Source: CAYZFD01 sp964477735
GTDB taxonomy: Bacteria; Bacteroidota; Bacteroidia; Flavobacteriales; Flavobacteriaceae
Direction of reading: 5' to 3'
Assembly: GCA_964477735.1 (NCBI GenBank)
Contig: CAYZFD010000009.1
Location: 1 to 49,057 of the forward strand
Length of the DNA: 49,057 nucleotides
Shown: piece after piece, positions 15,961 through 24,077 of the stretch
Layout: every line of letters starts with the position of its first letter
How positions within the stretch are numbered: the first letter of the stretch is position 1
Position numbers and translations under genes: made by a program
The notes under the pieces: generated by a model
Seen by the model: only the letters and a program-made list of their open reading frames with translations
Database searches by the model: none
Told to the model about the DNA's origin: nothing

Positions 15961-16479
15961 ATGTTAGAAAACACCCCCTTCCCGCAGAACGAATTAGAGC
16001 TTTTGGTGCTTGTTGCCATTTCCATTGGATGCTTCATAATAGGATGGCTTTTTTCTTATTTATATTATTCCAGAAAAAACAACAAAGACTTAGAAAATTG
16101 TTATGAAGAAAATCAACGTTTAAAGTTTCTTTACACAGAGAAAGGGAATGATCAAAACATTCGTGCAACCAAAAGCAGAGAACGACGCGGAGCGTTGGCA
16201 AGTCAGTCCCCAACTCCTAACTATCAGGTTGAAGATCTTGATTGGGAAAAAATTGGAAAAGGAAACCCAGAGCAGCGAGATGATCTCAAAATCATTAATG
16301 GTGTGGGGCCGTTTAACGAAGAAAAATTACACAATTTTGGTATTTATAGTTTTGAACAACTCAGTCGTTTATCTGAGGAAGATGTAGAAAAACTGGATCA
16401 TTTATTGGCTTTCTTTCCAGGAAGAATCAAAAGAGAGGATTGGATTGAGCAAGCCAAAAAACTAGCTAAAAAATCATAG
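15961..16479 (+). CDS. Membrane-anchored helix-hairpin-helix protein
   Basis: A 172-aa protein: an N-terminal membrane helix (about 14-36, LLVLVAISIGCFIIGWLFSY), a charged linker predicted to be coiled coil, and a C-terminal helix-hairpin-helix domain (about 108-170). The start of that domain, DDLKIINGVGPFNEEKLHNF, is close to the DDLkkI.GIGP..E..L fold found beside NADH dehydrogenase subunits and in some ribosomal L21-like proteins. The orientation is likely cytoplasmic for the HhH domain. It follows the OmpA-like gene by 12 bp and ends just before a bidirectional terminator. Whether the HhH binds DNA or protein is not known. Confidence 0.75.
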   Translation: MLENTPFPQNELELLVLVAISIGCFIIGWLFSYLYYSRKNNKDLENCYEENQRLKFLYTEKGNDQNIRATKSRERRGALASQSPTPNYQVEDLDWEKIGKGNPEQRDDLKIINGVGPFNEEKLHNFGIYSFEQLSRLSEEDVEKLDHLLAFFPGRIKREDWIEQAKKLAKKS

Positions 16480-16495
16480 TTTTAAAATTTTAAAC

Positions 16496-16526
16496 AAAAA
16501 AAAGGGGACAAGTAAGCCCCCTTTTG
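16496..16526 (-). terminator. Bidirectional terminator between convergent genes
   Basis: AAAAGGGG (16500-16507) pairs with CCCCTTTT (16518-16525) around a 10-base loop. Read on the minus strand the stem is followed by a long T run, so it is strongest for the SPFH gene. On the plus strand it has four T and can also stop the HhH gene. It is the only convergent junction in the window with a clear intrinsic terminator. Confidence 0.75.
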
Positions 16527-16541
16527 TGTATAAAAAAATGA

Positions 16542-17360
16542 TTATTGGTTGCCCAAGATGATAGGCATCCCATCCTTTCCACTACCAATCACAATGACTT
16601 TGGCGTTGGGTGATTGAGAAAGTTGTAAAGTAGCTTCGATGCCTTTTTCTTTTAAAATATTGCTGGTTAATGATGCATTTAGAATGCGGTTTGCAGCAGC
16701 CTTACCTTCAGCATCAATTCGTTGACGCTCAGCCTCCTGTTTGGCTTTTTCAATTCTAAATTCATATTCTAGCGCTTCTTGCTCTTGGCGTAATTTACGC
16801 TCAATCGCTTCTTTAATTGCAATGGGAAGTGTTACATCTCTTACCAAAACGGCGTTTAACTGAATGTGCTGGTCATCAACATTCTTTTTTGTTTCTTCAA
16901 AGATTTCATTTTGAATGGCATCTCTTTTAGTCGAATAGAGTTGTTCTGGGGTGTAGCGACCAACAACACTTCTTGCCACAGCCCTAATTTGGGGAATGAT
17001 AACAACATTCACATAGTTTTCTCCTTTGGTTTTATGCAACAAGCCCAATTGCTCATATTTGGGTTGATACAGAACAGAAACGTCTAGGGTAATTTCAAGC
17101 CCATTAGAAGAGAGGACTTGCATGTTTCCTTCGAAAATTTCTTGTTGTTTCACATTATATACATACACTTTGTTCCAGGGCGCTATGATGTGGAAACCTT
17201 CGCCTAGGGGTTCGTTGTCTGTTACAACACCGCCACCAAAGGTTCTAAACAGCACTCCAGCTTCTCCATATCCAATGTTGACAGAGGATTTAGAAATGAA
17301 AATAATGAGCACTAGCATTAAAATAATGACCGGAAGGCCGATTTTTGGTAATGTTTTCAT
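16542..17360 (-). CDS. SPFH/prohibitin-family membrane protein
   Basis: A 272-aa protein with one N-terminal membrane helix (about 8-24, IGLPVIILMLVLIIF) and a band-7 domain (about 28-190: GEAGVLFRTFGGG, LGEGFHIIAPWNKVYVYNV, then AVLVRDVTLP). A charged helical tail rich in Glu, Lys and Gln follows (KLRQEQEALEYEFRIEKAKQEAER region, about 195-235). Prohibitins form large ring assemblies on membranes and often modulate FtsH proteases. No protease partner is adjacent. It is the last gene of the minus-strand group that includes fabG and sucD. HflC/HflK are related, but the sequence looks more like general prohibitin. Confidence 0.85.
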   Translation of the reverse strand: MKTLPKIGLPVIILMLVLIIFISKSSVNIGYGEAGVLFRTFGGGVVTDNEPLGEGFHIIAPWNKVYVYNVKQQEIFEGNMQVLSSNGLEITLDVSVLYQPKYEQLGLLHKTKGENYVNVVIIPQIRAVARSVVGRYTPEQLYSTKRDAIQNEIFEETKKNVDDQHIQLNAVLVRDVTLPIAIKEAIERKLRQEQEALEYEFRIEKAKQEAERQRIDAEGKAAANRILNASLTSNILKEKGIEATLQLSQSPNAKVIVIGSGKDGMPIILGNQ

Positions 17361-17378
17361 GATAAATTATTTAAAGGT

Positions 17379-18125
17379 TTAAGTTAACATTCCGCCGTCC
17401 ACATTTAGCACTTGACCAGTCACGTAAGCTGAAAGGTCTGAGGCTAAAAACAAACAAGCATTGGCGACATCTTCTGGGCTTCCTCCACGTTTAAGAGGGA
17501 TGCCATTGCGCCACCCTTGCACCACTTCTTCAGAAAGTTGGGCAGTCATTTCAGTCTCAATAAATCCCGGTGCAATGACATTTGACCGGATATTTCGCGA
17601 GCCCAACTCTAAGGCTACTGATTTAGAAAACCCAATGATTCCTGCTTTTGAGGCAGCATAATTGGTTTGACCTGCATTGCCTTTTACGCCCACCACTGAA
17701 CTCATGTTGATGATGCTGCCCTGACGCTGCTTTAGCATAGTGCGTTGCACGGCTTTGGTCATGTTAAATACAGATTTAAGATTGACTTCGATTACTGTAT
17801 CAAAATCTTCTTCAGAAATACGCATGAGTAAATTGTCGCGAGTAATGCCTGCATTGTTGACCAATATATCTATAGCACCAAAATCATGAACAACATTTTC
17901 GGCCAGTTGTTGGGCTGCATCAAAGTGAGCTGCATTGCTCTGGTAGCCTTTGGCTTTAACGCCATAGGCAGTTAATTCGTTTTCAAGCTTTTGAGCCGCT
18001 TCAACGGAAGCACTGTAGGTAAATGCTACATGGGCACCATGTCGGGCGAATACTTCAGCAATTCCTTTGCCTATACCCCTGCTTGCTCCGGTGATTATGG
18101 CTACTTTTCCTTCTAAGAGTTTCAT
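17379..18125 (-). CDS. fabG: 3-oxoacyl-[ACP] reductase
   Basis: NADPH-dependent reductase of fatty acid elongation, 248 aa, short-chain dehydrogenase fold. The cofactor loop is ITGASRGIGKGIA (11-23), with NNAGITRDNLLMR at 90-102. The catalytic Ser is in MSSVVG (142-143), with Y156 and K160 in NYAASK. The C-terminal VTGQVLNVDGGM is the FabG ending. It lies 10 bases after sucD and 18 before the SPFH gene. The RDNLLMR segment favours true FabG over other SDR members, though an acetoacetyl-CoA reductase cannot be fully excluded. Confidence 0.9.
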   Translation of the reverse strand: MKLLEGKVAIITGASRGIGKGIAEVFARHGAHVAFTYSASVEAAQKLENELTAYGVKAKGYQSNAAHFDAAQQLAENVVHDFGAIDILVNNAGITRDNLLMRISEEDFDTVIEVNLKSVFNMTKAVQRTMLKQRQGSIINMSSVVGVKGNAGQTNYAASKAGIIGFSKSVALELGSRNIRSNVIAPGFIETEMTAQLSEEVVQGWRNGIPLKRGGSPEDVANACLFLASDLSAYVTGQVLNVDGGMLT

Positions 18126-18135
18126 ATTTTAAGGT

Positions 18136-19011
18136 TTAGAAATTCAGAACTTCAGCAACTTTTTTTCCAATTTGAGCAGGCGAATCAACCACATGAATAC
18201 CACATTCGCGCATGATGGCTTTTTTGGCCTCAGCAGTGTCATCTGCACCTCCTACGATAGCACCAGCATGTCCCATAGTCCTGCCTTTAGGGGCGGTTTC
18301 TCCAGCAATGAATCCAACAACAGGTTTGGCGTTGCCGTTTTCTTTTACCCAGCGTGCAGCATCGGCTTCGAGTTGACCTCCAATTTCACCAATCATAACT
18401 ATACATTTAGTTTCGGAATCGTTCATCAACAATTCCACTGCATCTTTGGTTGTGGTTCCTATAATGGGGTCACCACCGATTCCAATGGCCGTTGTAATTC
18501 CTAATCCTTCTTTCACAACTTGGTCGGCGGCTTCATAGGTCAAAGTTCCTGATTTGGAAACAATTCCCACTTGACCTTTCTTAAAAACAAAACCAGGCAT
18601 GATACCCACTTTTGCTTCATCAGGAGTGATCACACCAGGGCAGTTAGGGCCGATCAAACGGGCGCCCTTTTGCTTAACGTAGTGATTGGCTTTGGCCATA
18701 TCTCCAACAGGAATTCCTTCAGTAATGGTGATGATTACTTTAATACCAGCATCGGTGGCCTCCATTATTGCATCTGCTGCAAAAGCGGGTGGAACAAAAA
18801 TAATGGAGGTGTCCGCTCCTGTTTTTTGCACAGCTTCTTCTACGGTATTAAAAACAGGCTTGTCAAGGTGTGTTTGCCCCCCTTTGCCTGGGGTTACTCC
18901 ACCCACTACGGGGGTGCCGTAAGCAATCATTTGTTCGGCATGAAAAGTACCTTCACTTCCTGTGAATCCTTGTACTATAATTTTTGAATTTTTGTTTACT
19001 AAAACACTCAT
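18136..19011 (-). CDS. sucD: Succinyl-CoA synthetase alpha subunit
   Basis: TCA-cycle enzyme subunit of 291 aa that binds CoA and carries the phosphohistidine. GFTGSEGTFHAEQMIAYG and GGVTPGKGG form the CoA site. The active His is H248 in GRTMGHAGAI. VGIVSKSGTLTYE and IGIGGDPIIGTT are also typical. The beta subunit gene sucC is not in the window, so the complex depends on a distant locus. It lies between efp and fabG in the same orientation with gaps of 14 and 10 bases. Confidence 0.95.
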   Translation of the reverse strand: MSVLVNKNSKIIVQGFTGSEGTFHAEQMIAYGTPVVGGVTPGKGGQTHLDKPVFNTVEEAVQKTGADTSIIFVPPAFAADAIMEATDAGIKVIITITEGIPVGDMAKANHYVKQKGARLIGPNCPGVITPDEAKVGIMPGFVFKKGQVGIVSKSGTLTYEAADQVVKEGLGITTAIGIGGDPIIGTTTKDAVELLMNDSETKCIVMIGEIGGQLEADAARWVKENGNAKPVVGFIAGETAPKGRTMGHAGAIVGGADDTAEAKKAIMRECGIHVVDSPAQIGKKVAEVLNF

Positions 19012-19025
19012 TAAGTTAAGTTTTG

Positions 19026-19592
19026 TTATTCTTTAGCACGCTCAATGTAAGCGCCTTTTTCAGTGTCAATTTTTATTTTGTCGCCCTCATTAATGAAAAG
19101 AGGCACGTTTATAGAGGCCCCAGTTTCAACTGTGGCGGGTTTTGAGGCATTGGTTGCGGTGTTTCCTTTCAAGCCTGGTTCGGTGTGGGTCACTTCTAGG
19201 ATGACACTCGCTGGCATTTCTACTGATAGAGGCAGGCCGTCTTCTGTGTTGATTAGAATGGTGACTACTTCTCCTTCCTTCATCAATTCAGGACTATCGA
19301 GTGCAGATTCTTGAAGAGATATTTGAGCATAATCGTCGGTGTTCATAAAGTGATAGGTCTCACCTTCTTTATACAAGTATTGAAATTTGTTCGTTTCCAC
19401 ACGAACATCCTCAATTTTATGACCTGCAGAAAAAGTGTTGTCGATGACTTTACCTGAAGTAACACTCTTTAATTTGGTGCGCACAAATGCGGGACCTTTT
19501 CCAGGTTTTACATGTAAAAACTCAACGATTTTATAAATATCGTGATTGAATTTAATGCACAAGCCTTTGCGGATATCTGATGTTGATGCCAT
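19026..19592 (-). CDS. efp: Translation elongation factor P
   Basis: EF-P, 188 aa, rescues ribosomes stalled at polyproline. Three beta-barrel domains are expected. Domain I ends with the tip loop HVKPGKGPAF, where K32 is the residue that is modified in many bacteria. YHFMNTDDYAQISL marks domain II and the C-terminal GDKIKIDTEKGAYIER marks domain III. No lysine-modification gene (epmA-like) is present. It starts 9 bases after lpxA ends, within the minus-strand group. Confidence 0.96.
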   Translation of the reverse strand: MASTSDIRKGLCIKFNHDIYKIVEFLHVKPGKGPAFVRTKLKSVTSGKVIDNTFSAGHKIEDVRVETNKFQYLYKEGETYHFMNTDDYAQISLQESALDSPELMKEGEVVTILINTEDGLPLSVEMPASVILEVTHTEPGLKGNTATNASKPATVETGASINVPLFINEGDKIKIDTEKGAYIERAKE

Positions 19593-19601
19593 ATTGCCTA
19601 A

Positions 19602-20384
19602 TTAACTTTGAAAATAACCTTTCATAATTCCCCTTTGAGAATCTCTTATAAACTGTATGATTTCATCCCGTTCTGGGGTGGCCTCCATTTCGCCTTCAAT
19701 GATTTCAAGTGCTTGGGTATTGTTGTGGTTTTTTTGATATAATATTCTATAAATGTTTTGAATTTCTCTGATTTTTTCAGTTGTAAACCCTCTTCTTCTA
19801 AGTCCAACAGAGTTGATGCCCATATAGGAAATGGGTTCTCGAGCAGCTTTCACGAAGGGTGGAATGTCTTTTCTTACTAATGATCCCCCTGCCACAAAGG
19901 CATGAGAGCCTATTGAGCAAAATTGGTGAACAGCTGTCATTCCCGCTAGAATCACGTGATCGCCAATGTTAATGTGTCCGGCCAGGGTACTATTGTTTGA
20001 AAATATACAATGATTTCCTACCACACAGTCATGGGCCACATGCGAGTAGGCCATGATAAGGCAATGACTGCCGATGACCGTTTTCATTCTTGAAGTAGTG
20101 CCCCGGTTTATGGTAACACATTCTCGAATGGTGGTGTTATCACCAATCACAGCGGTGGTTTCTTCACCTTCAAATTTAAGGTCTTGAGGCACAGCTGATA
20201 TTACTGATCCAGGAAAAATAGAACAATTTTTTCCAATTCGAGCACCTTCCATGATGGTAACATTGGAGCCAATCCAAGTGCCTTCTCCAATGATGACATT
20301 GTTTTCGATGTTGGCAAAAGGTTCGATCACGACATTTTTAGCGATTTTGGCGCCAGGGTGCACGTATGCCAAGGGTTGATTCAT
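19602..20384 (-). CDS. lpxA: Acyl-ACP--UDP-N-acetylglucosamine O-acyltransferase
   Basis: First enzyme of lipid A synthesis, 260 aa, a left-handed beta helix. The hexapeptide repeats run through residues 8-190 (IGEGTWIGSNVTI, IGDNTTIRECVTINRG, IGDHVILAG). The catalytic His region is MAYSHVAHDCVVGNH at about 112-126. The C-terminal helical domain (RRRGFTTEKIREIQNIYRI) is normal. It lies one base after the lpxC/fabZ stop, so the two are probably coupled. Acyl chain choice cannot be read confidently. Confidence 0.95.
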   Translation of the reverse strand: MNQPLAYVHPGAKIAKNVVIEPFANIENNVIIGEGTWIGSNVTIMEGARIGKNCSIFPGSVISAVPQDLKFEGEETTAVIGDNTTIRECVTINRGTTSRMKTVIGSHCLIMAYSHVAHDCVVGNHCIFSNNSTLAGHINIGDHVILAGMTAVHQFCSIGSHAFVAGGSLVRKDIPPFVKAAREPISYMGINSVGLRRRGFTTEKIREIQNIYRILYQKNHNNTQALEIIEGEMEATPERDEIIQFIRDSQRGIMKGYFQS

Positions 20385-20385
20385 A

Positions 20386-21774
20386 TCAATTTCTTTTAAC
20401 GATTTGCGCCATCATTTCAGCTTCGGTAGTGAGTCTTCCGCCTGCGTAGGCATAAGCTTGCATGTGGCAAATTCCACGACGAATTGGGGTAATGAGTTCC
20501 ATGGTGAAAACCAGAGTGTCACCAGGCACTACTGGATGTTTGAATTTCACATTGTCAATTTTCATAAAGAAGGTGAGATAATTTTCTGGATCGGGGACAG
20601 TACTCAACACAAGAACGCCTCCTGCTTGTGCCATAGCCTCTATTTGAAGGACGCCTGGCATCACTGGAGCTCCAGGAAAATGTCCAACAAAAAAAGGTTC
20701 GTTCATGGTTATGTTTTTCATTCCCACCACGTGTTTATCAGAAAGTTCTAGGATTTTATCTACCAATAGGAACGGAGGTCTGTGTGGCAAAACTTTCATG
20801 ATTTGGTTCACATCCATAACTGGAGGAGCCAGTAAATCAAATGAAGGAATTCGATTTCTTTTTTCGGCTTTGATGATTTTGGCTACTTTTTTGGCAAATT
20901 GTGTGTTCACAAAGTGTCCGGGCTTATTGGCAATTACTTTTCCACGAATTCGAGTACCAATTAGGGCTAAATCTCCAACCACGTCCAAAAGTTTGTGGCG
21001 AGCAGCTTCGTTAGGGTAATGAAGCGTAAGGTTGTCTAAAATTCCATTGGATTTTACAGAAATTTTATCCTTGTTGAAAGCTACTTTTAATCGCTCCATG
21101 GTTTCGGGCGAAAGTGCTTTGTCAACATAAACAATGGCGTTGTTTAAATCACCTCCTTTAATGAGTCCGTTTTCGAGCAACATCTCAATCTCATGCAAAA
21201 AGCTAAAGGTCCTCGCATTTGAAAATTCCTTCTTGAATTGCGTAATGCTTTTCATTGTAGCATTCTGGGTGCCAAGAACTTTGGTTCCAAAATCTACCAT
21301 GGTTGTTACCTCATAATGATCCGAAGGAATAATAGTGATATCGCTTCCTGTGGCCTCATCAGTATAAGAAATCACTTCTTTTACGACATATTCTTCTCTT
21401 TCGGCATCCTGTTTTGCTATGCCTGCTTTTTCTAGGGCTTCAATGAAATATTTAGATGAACCGTCCATAATCGGAGGTTCTGAAGCGTTAAGTTCTATTA
21501 AAACGTTATCAATCTCAAGACCTACTAATGCTGCGAGTACGTGTTCTGAAGTTTGAATTTTAACACCGTTTTTTTCGAGATTGGTGCCTCTTTGGGTATT
21601 AATCACATATTGAGAATCAGCTTCAATAATGGGATGATCCTCTAAATCTACTCTGCAAAAGGCATAGCCATGGTTGGGCTCGGCAGGTTTAAAGGTAATG
21701 GTAACTTCTTTTCCCGTGTGCAGCCCCACCCCTTTTAGGGACACTGGCTTGACGATTGTTTGTTGATTATTCAT
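20386..21774 (-). CDS. lpxC: Fused LpxC deacetylase / FabZ dehydratase
   Basis: A 462-aa fusion typical of Bacteroidota. Residues about 1-305 are the Zn-dependent UDP-3-O-acyl-GlcNAc deacetylase, with QTSEHVLAALVGLEID (Zn His), NASEPPIMDGSS and RHKLLDVVGDLALIG (Zn ligands). Residues about 315-462 are 3-hydroxyacyl-ACP dehydratase, with VLPHRPPFLLVDKI (His), GHFPGAPVMPGVLQIEAMAQ (Glu) and a hot-dog fold. The fusion links the committed step of lipid A to fatty acid elongation, which share 3-hydroxyacyl-ACP. The start overlaps lpxD by 8 bp. Both active sites look complete. Confidence 0.95.
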   Translation of the reverse strand: MNNQQTIVKPVSLKGVGLHTGKEVTITFKPAEPNHGYAFCRVDLEDHPIIEADSQYVINTQRGTNLEKNGVKIQTSEHVLAALVGLEIDNVLIELNASEPPIMDGSSKYFIEALEKAGIAKQDAEREEYVVKEVISYTDEATGSDITIIPSDHYEVTTMVDFGTKVLGTQNATMKSITQFKKEFSNARTFSFLHEIEMLLENGLIKGGDLNNAIVYVDKALSPETMERLKVAFNKDKISVKSNGILDNLTLHYPNEAARHKLLDVVGDLALIGTRIRGKVIANKPGHFVNTQFAKKVAKIIKAEKRNRIPSFDLLAPPVMDVNQIMKVLPHRPPFLLVDKILELSDKHVVGMKNITMNEPFFVGHFPGAPVMPGVLQIEAMAQAGGVLVLSTVPDPENYLTFFMKIDNVKFKHPVVPGDTLVFTMELITPIRRGICHMQAYAYAGGRLTTEAEMMAQIVKRN

Positions 21775-22792
21775 TATTGGGGGATTTGATGGATTTTTCG
21801 ACTAATTTTATGTGCTTGTCTAGATTCTTAAAATGAACATAAGACTTGTAATAATTGTTGTAATCAATAGCTGGGGTTCCTTGAACTTTTGCCCCGTCCT
21901 TGAGACTTTTAACAACTCCCGATTGTCCTTGAATTTGGACGTTATTACCAATGGTGAGATGGCCAGCTATTCCTGTTTGCCCACCAATCCGACAATGAGA
22001 TCCAATTTTAGTAGACCCTGAAATACCGGCTTGAGCAGCAATTACGGAGTGCGCACCTATTTCAACATTGTGGGCAATCTGAACCATATTGTCTAGCTTT
22101 ACGCCTTCTCGAATGATTGTAGAACCCAATGTGGCTCGATCAATGGTAGTACCCGCCCCAATTTCTACATCATTTTCGATAATCACATTACCTGTTTGTG
22201 GAACTTTGCTATAGGTTCCATCCGATTTTGGGCTGAAACCAAAACCATCTGCACCAATCACAGCACCAGCGTGCACCACAACTCGGTCACCAATTGTGGT
22301 ATCTTCGAGAATTTTTGCGCCAGCAAAAACCTGAACATCATGACCAAGTTTCACCCCATCGCCTATAAAAACTTGAGGATGAATTTTAACCCGGTCTCCA
22401 AATTCGCATCCTGAACCCACATAGGCTAAAGCACCCATAAAAAATGCTTCACCGTAGGTGGAAGATTTTTCAATTACTGCTGTGGAATGAACCCCAATTT
22501 TGGAGTCATTCGATTTTTGAAATTTATGAAGTAATGTAGCAAACGATTCGTAGGGGTTTTCCACTTTGATGAGTGTGCAAGCACAAGTTTTTTCAGGCTC
22601 AAAATCCTTAGAAACGATTACAGCAGATGCTGCCGTGCTGTATAGAAAAGGGGTGTATTTAGGGTTCGCTAAAAAACTTAAACTCCCAGCCGAAGCTTCT
22701 TCAATTTTAGAAAGCGTAGAAATTTTAATGGTTTTGTTTCCATAAACTGTACCATTTAAAAAGGACGCAATTTGAGCTGCGGTAAATTCCAT
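21767..22792 (-). CDS. lpxD: UDP-3-O-acylglucosamine N-acyltransferase
   Basis: Third step of lipid A synthesis, 341 aa. The N-terminal domain (MEFTAAQIASFLNGTVYGN to about 95) binds uridine. The hexapeptide beta helix covers about 100-300 (VGSGCEFGDRVKIHPQVFIG, IGADGFGF, QIAHNVEIGAHSVIAAQ), and the catalytic His is in that last motif. The C-terminal helix carries YYKSYVHFKNLDKHIKLVEK. A perfect -7 box (22797-22804) ends only 4 bases before the ATG. It lies 29 bases after the HD gene, with the lpx genes following directly. Confidence 0.95.
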   Translation of the reverse strand: MEFTAAQIASFLNGTVYGNKTIKISTLSKIEEASAGSLSFLANPKYTPFLYSTAASAVIVSKDFEPEKTCACTLIKVENPYESFATLLHKFQKSNDSKIGVHSTAVIEKSSTYGEAFFMGALAYVGSGCEFGDRVKIHPQVFIGDGVKLGHDVQVFAGAKILEDTTIGDRVVVHAGAVIGADGFGFSPKSDGTYSKVPQTGNVIIENDVEIGAGTTIDRATLGSTIIREGVKLDNMVQIAHNVEIGAHSVIAAQAGISGSTKIGSHCRIGGQTGIAGHLTIGNNVQIQGQSGVVKSLKDGAKVQGTPAIDYNNYYKSYVHFKNLDKHIKLVEKSIKSPNNE

Positions 22793-22796
22793 CGTG

Positions 22797-22804
22797 CAAA
22801 ATTA
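22797..22804 (-). promoter_or_regulatory. -7 box immediately before lpxD
   Basis: On the minus strand TAATTTTG, an exact TAnnTTTG match, ends 4 bases before the lpxD ATG. If used, the mRNA would begin at or next to the start codon. It may equally be a chance match in AT-rich DNA, with lpxD read from the HD promoter. Confidence 0.35.
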
Positions 22805-22821
22805 GGAAAAAAAGATTGAAG

Positions 22822-24045
22822 TCAACTTTTTGGATGGCATATAAAATATTTCTCAACCTTTGTTGTTAACGCATTGATATTCAATTGGTCAGATGCTTTT
22901 GCGACATCCATTAATGTTCCATCTTTTGATAGGATTTTAATAGGGTCAGATAAATTGTTGTAGGCCTGATGGGCAACGATTCCAGAAAAAACAAAGTTTT
23001 TGGCCGTATTTAAATCTACGTTATGTTGTTTTGAGAATGCTCCAACAAGATCATTTAAGATCTTTTCATCAGGTTTCTCATTCGAAAAATGGATGTGAGG
23101 AAGTTTTCTGTTCACCAACATATTCGACAGCTTAGCCAAAACAAAATCATCATGGTTTTGCCATTGTTTTAGTGCTGCTAAAATATCTGTGTCATCCAAA
23201 GCTTCAAAGTGCTGAAGTGCCGAAGGTGTTATGGCATTTGCCTCGAAGTTTTCTTTCAAGAAAAAATCTAAATGAATGTTGCTGGTCAATGCTGTAGATT
23301 TTGTTGATAGGAAGCGTGCCCTGTTTAGAATTTTAACCAAAATTTGTTCAGCAGCAAAGCTTGTTTTATGAAGATATACTTGCCAATACATCAATCTTCT
23401 AGCGATGATAAACTTTTCAATAGAATAAATTCCTTTTTCCTCAACAACCAAGCTGTCGTCTTTCACATGAAGCATGCTGATCAGTCTTTCGGCATTAACA
23501 ACCCCCTCTGTGACCCCCGTAAAAAAACTATCACGTCGCAAATAATCTAAACGATCCATGTCGAGCTGGCTGGCAATGAGTTGCCTTAAAAACTTTCTTG
23601 GATATTGATTGGTGAATATGGCAATCGCCATTTCTAAAGCACCGTGATATTTTTTGTTTAATTGTTGCATAAAATGTAGCGACAGGTCCTCATGATGCAC
23701 GCCTTTTACAAGACTATTTTCAATAGCATGTGAAAAAGGTCCATGTCCAATGTCATGAAGCAAAATGGCTGCTTGCAAGGCGGTAGATTCTTCATCCGAG
23801 ATCTCAACGCCTTTACTTCTCAAAACATTTACAGCTTTGGTTATCAAGTGCATGCAACCTAATGCGTGCTGAAAACGAGTGTGGTGTGCTCCAGGATAAA
23901 CCAAATAGGAAAGTCCCATTTGCGAAATTCTTCTAAGTCGCTGAAAAATAGGATCTTCTATGAGATCAAAAATTAAAGCATTGGGAATTGAAATAAATCC
24001 GTAGATTGGATCGTTTAATATTTTTAGTTTGTTGATGGGCCTCAA
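22822..24045 (-). CDS. HD-domain phosphohydrolase
   Basis: A 407-aa protein of the HD superfamily, related to dNTP triphosphohydrolases (SAMHD1-like). It has FQRLRRISQMGLSYLVYPGAHHTRFQHALG, whose His starts the metal site, LQAAILLHDIGHGPFSH (the HD doublet) and later ASQLDMDRLDYLRRDSF. I chose TTG 24045, giving MRPINKLKILNDPIYG, because a perfect -7 box lies at 24065-24072 and the upstream TTG 24075 precedes it. No ATG is available in the region. The gene is divergent from porX across 32 bases and is followed by lpxD 29 bases later. The substrate is unknown; a role in nucleotide pools or signalling is inference. Confidence 0.82.
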   Translation of the reverse strand: MRPINKLKILNDPIYGFISIPNALIFDLIEDPIFQRLRRISQMGLSYLVYPGAHHTRFQHALGCMHLITKAVNVLRSKGVEISDEESTALQAAILLHDIGHGPFSHAIENSLVKGVHHEDLSLHFMQQLNKKYHGALEMAIAIFTNQYPRKFLRQLIASQLDMDRLDYLRRDSFFTGVTEGVVNAERLISMLHVKDDSLVVEEKGIYSIEKFIIARRLMYWQVYLHKTSFAAEQILVKILNRARFLSTKSTALTSNIHLDFFLKENFEANAITPSALQHFEALDDTDILAALKQWQNHDDFVLAKLSNMLVNRKLPHIHFSNEKPDEKILNDLVGAFSKQHNVDLNTAKNFVFSGIVAHQAYNNLSDPIKILSKDGTLMDVAKASDQLNINALTTKVEKYFICHPKS

Positions 24046-24072
24046 AGTCCTACATTTAATAAAGCAAAGGTA
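24028..24072. promoter_or_regulatory. Overlapping divergent promoters of porX and the HD gene
   Basis: Plus strand: TTTG (24028-24031), a 19-base spacer and TACATTTA (24051-24058) point at porX. Minus strand: TACCTTTG (24065-24072 on the plus coordinates) is an exact -7 box for the HD gene. The two polymerase footprints overlap, and the porX -33 box lies inside the HD coding region, so the two promoters probably compete. Confidence 0.5.
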
Positions 24073-24077
24073 CAAAT

